Origin: an uncultured Mesorhizobium sp.
GTDB taxonomy: Bacteria > Pseudomonadota > Alphaproteobacteria > Rhizobiales > Rhizobiaceae
Assembly: GCA_950071955.1 (NCBI GenBank)
Contig: CATMOC010000174.1
Location: forward strand, 1-7,412
Direction of reading: 5' to 3'
Length of the DNA: 7,412 nucleotides
Under the pieces are notes generated by a model. The model ran no database searches. It was given only the letters and a program-made list of their open reading frames with translations, and was not told where the DNA came from. Made by a program: the position numbers and the translations under genes. Shown piece by piece: positions 6,076-7,412 of the stretch (position 1 is its first letter; the number at the start of each line of letters is the position of its first letter).

Positions 6076-6867
6076 ATGAGCGAAGAAACAGTACTGCACG
6101 AGCGGCGGGACGGCTACAGCATCCTTTCGCTGAACCGCCCCGAACGTCTCAACGCATTTAACGAAATGCAGCATCGGCAGCTGCGCGCGGCCCTCGAGAC
6201 GTGCGGGCGCGACGACGACTGTCGTGCCATCGTGCTGACCGGTTCCGGCCGCGGCTTCTGCGCCGGGCAGGATCTCTCCGACCGCGATCCGTCGATCAGC
6301 GGCGAGAGGCCGGATCTCGGCAAGACGCTGGAGACATACTATAACCCTCTGGTCCGGATGATCCGGGGCATGCCGAAGCCGGTGATCTGCGCGGTCAACG
6401 GTGTCGCCGCGGGGGCGGGCGCAAACATCGCTTTCGCCTGCGACATCGTGCTGGCGGCGCGTTCGGCGAAGTTCATCCAGGCCTTCTCCAAGATTGCCCT
6501 GGTACCCGATGCCGGCGGGACCTACTGGCTCACGCGGCTTCTCGGCGAGGCGCGCGCCAAGGCGCTGGCGCTGACGGCCCATCCCCTGCCGGCCGAGGAT
6601 GCAGCCGCATGGGGCCTGATCTGGAAAGCCGTCGACGACGAGAAGCTCATGGAAGAGACGGTCGCGCTGGCGGAGACGTTCGCGGCCGGTCCAACGAATT
6701 CCTATGGGCTGACCAAAAGGGCGATCCCCGCCGCCTCGACCAATTCGCTCGACGAGCAGCTCGATCTGGAGCGTCAGCTGCAGCGCGAGGCCGGCATGTC
6801 GGACGACTACAAGGAAGGCGTCTCGGCGTTCCTCCAGAAGCGGGCACCGAACTACCGCAGGCGGTGA
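6076..6867 (+). CDS. paaG: 2-(1,2-epoxy-1,2-dihydrophenyl)acetyl-CoA isomerase, PaaG type
   Basis: The protein has 263 residues, nearly the same as E. coli PaaG (262), and matches it closely from memory. Shared segments include LNRPERLNAFN at the N-terminus, GSGRGFCAGQDLSDRD (~56-70), YNPLVR followed by PKPVICAVNGVAAGAGAN (to ~117), AARSAKF, and the C-terminal DLERQ and YKEGVSAFLQKR. It belongs to the crotonase fold. The backbone oxyanion hole falls at the FCAGQ and GAGA segments. Asp145 in LVPDAGGTYW corresponds to the catalytic Asp of PaaG in LIPDCGGTW. In the aerobic phenylacetate route PaaG isomerises the ring-epoxide CoA ester to oxepin-CoA; PaaG-like enzymes also shift double bonds in unsaturated fatty acyl-CoAs. 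None of the other paa genes (paaABCDE, paaZ, paaK) is in the window, so a broader acyl-CoA isomerase role is possible. It is divergent from the Crp/Fnr gene and convergent with coxG. Confidence 0.9.
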   Translation: MSEETVLHERRDGYSILSLNRPERLNAFNEMQHRQLRAALETCGRDDDCRAIVLTGSGRGFCAGQDLSDRDPSISGERPDLGKTLETYYNPLVRMIRGMPKPVICAVNGVAAGAGANIAFACDIVLAARSAKFIQAFSKIALVPDAGGTYWLTRLLGEARAKALALTAHPLPAEDAAAWGLIWKAVDDEKLMEETVALAETFAAGPTNSYGLTKRAIPAASTNSLDEQLDLERQLQREAGMSDDYKEGVSAFLQKRAPNYRRR

Positions 6868-6873
6868 GGCCAA

Positions 6874-6892
6874 CGGCGCTCCACCAGCGCCG
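6874..6892. terminator. Possible bidirectional hairpin between paaG and coxG
   Basis: CGGCGCT, a five-base loop CCACC, and AGCGCCG form a perfect 7-bp stem seven bases after the paaG stop codon. It lies in the 39-bp gap between convergent genes. A second tight inverted repeat, GGACC-T-GGTCC (6892-6902), follows at once. No T-tract follows on either strand, so this is at best an atypical terminator. Confidence 0.4.
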
Positions 6893-6906
6893 GACCTGGT
6901 CCCGGT

Positions 6907-7359
6907 TCAGCTTCCGCTGACGATCTCGTTGAACTTCGAGAAGAACTGCCCGGCCAACTTCTTGGACGTGGATTCGATCAGTCGGCCGCCGAGCTGGGCC
7001 ATCTTGCCGCCGACGTCCGCCCTGGCCGTGTAAGACAGCAGGGTCTCGTTGGGACCGGCTTCCTTCAGTTCCACGTCCGCGCCGCCCTTGGCGAAACCGG
7101 CGACGCCGCCCTTTCCCTCGCCCTGGATCGTGTAGGAATGCGGCGGGTTGAGGTTCATGAGCTGGACTTCGCCGTTGAAGCGCGCCTTGATCGGCCCGAC
7201 CTTGAGCGATACGACCGCCGTCAGTTCCGTATCCGACTTCTTCTCCAGGGTCTCGCAACCGGGGATGCATTGCCTGAGGATTGCGGGATCGTTCAGGGCG
7301 TCCCAGACCTTGCCGATCGGCGCGCTGATCTTTTCCTCGCCCCCGAGATTCATCGCCAT
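6907..7359 (-). CDS. coxG: CoxG-family SRPBCC protein
   Basis: This 150-residue protein matches the carbon monoxide dehydrogenase subunit G (CoxG) family. Family features in order are EEKISAPIGKVWDALNDP near the N-terminus, the CIPGCE motif (31-36), VGPIKARFNGEV (54-65), a glycine-rich KGGVAGFAKGGA stretch (83-94), and GGKMAQLGGRLI (117-128) before the C-terminal helix. The fold is the START/Bet v 1 helix-grip with a hydrophobic cavity. Family members accompany molybdenum hydroxylases of the CO dehydrogenase/xanthine dehydrogenase type; CoxG itself has been tied to membrane anchoring and quinone delivery for CO dehydrogenase. It has no signal peptide or membrane segment. The start at 7359 is supported by GGAGG eight bases upstream. 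It reads leftward, so any partner hydroxylase genes of the same operon would lie beyond the right edge. The family call is firm; the link to CO oxidation is not shown, and stand-alone paralogues are common. Confidence 0.88.
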   Translation of the reverse strand: MAMNLGGEEKISAPIGKVWDALNDPAILRQCIPGCETLEKKSDTELTAVVSLKVGPIKARFNGEVQLMNLNPPHSYTIQGEGKGGVAGFAKGGADVELKEAGPNETLLSYTARADVGGKMAQLGGRLIESTSKKLAGQFFSKFNEIVSGS

Positions 7360-7367
7360 GGTGACAG

Positions 7368-7372
7368 CCTCC
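7368..7372 (-). promoter_or_regulatory. Ribosome-binding site of coxG
   Basis: On the minus strand GGAGG stands eight bases before ATG 7359, supporting that start over the in-frame ATG two codons later (7353). The remaining 40 bases to the right edge show nothing recognisable. Confidence 0.7.
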
Positions 7373-7412
7373 GCTCGTGTTCGCGACGGGATTAGCGCAC
7401 GCGCAGGGGGTT

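Noticed and set aside
5599..6873. Minus-strand open frame (~424 codons) spanning paaG and part of the regulator
   Set aside because: It runs antisense through paaG and out of frame through the Crp/Fnr gene. Both of those have clear family motifs and ribosome-binding sites.

Overview
The window is high in G+C with strong GC bias at third codon positions. Its protein families (Crp/Fnr regulator, PaaG-type enoyl-CoA isomerase, CoxG, TPR tail of a cyclase-like or CadC-like regulator) together suggest an alphaproteobacterium, probably of the rhizobial/Hyphomicrobiales kind. That placement is inferred from gene content and composition only; no rRNA or tRNA is present.

Layout, left to right: (1) positions 1-782, plus strand: the C-terminal TPR part of a protein whose N-terminus lies outside the window. 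(2) positions 895-5184, plus strand: one uninterrupted reading frame of about 1429 residues. It reads as cytochrome P450, then a first ferredoxin-like module, a membrane-spanning segment, a second copy of the same kind of module, and a DyP-type haem peroxidase. This is the unusual gene of the window. (3) positions 5216-5899, minus strand: a Crp/Fnr-family regulator, convergent with the fusion gene. (4) positions 6076-6867, plus strand: a close PaaG homologue with a textbook ribosome-binding site, divergent from the regulator across a 176-bp gap. (5) positions 6907-7359, minus strand: a CoxG-family SRPBCC protein, convergent with paaG. The longest gap between genes is the 176-bp one.

How they may work together: the fusion gene carries two haem centres in one membrane-tethered chain. 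The P450 half keeps its haem cysteine and ExxR motif but lacks the I-helix acidic residue. No ferredoxin or reductase gene lies beside it. The arrangement recalls fungal peroxidase/dioxygenase-P450 fusions (Ppo and linoleate diol synthases) and coral catalase-lipoxygenase fusions, where one domain makes or handles a peroxide that the other rearranges. A self-contained peroxide-dependent or oxylipin-like activity is therefore a reasonable hypothesis, but the substrate cannot be read from the sequence. The regulator, paaG and coxG look like ordinary metabolic neighbours. Nothing in the window ties them functionally to the fusion gene apart from adjacency.
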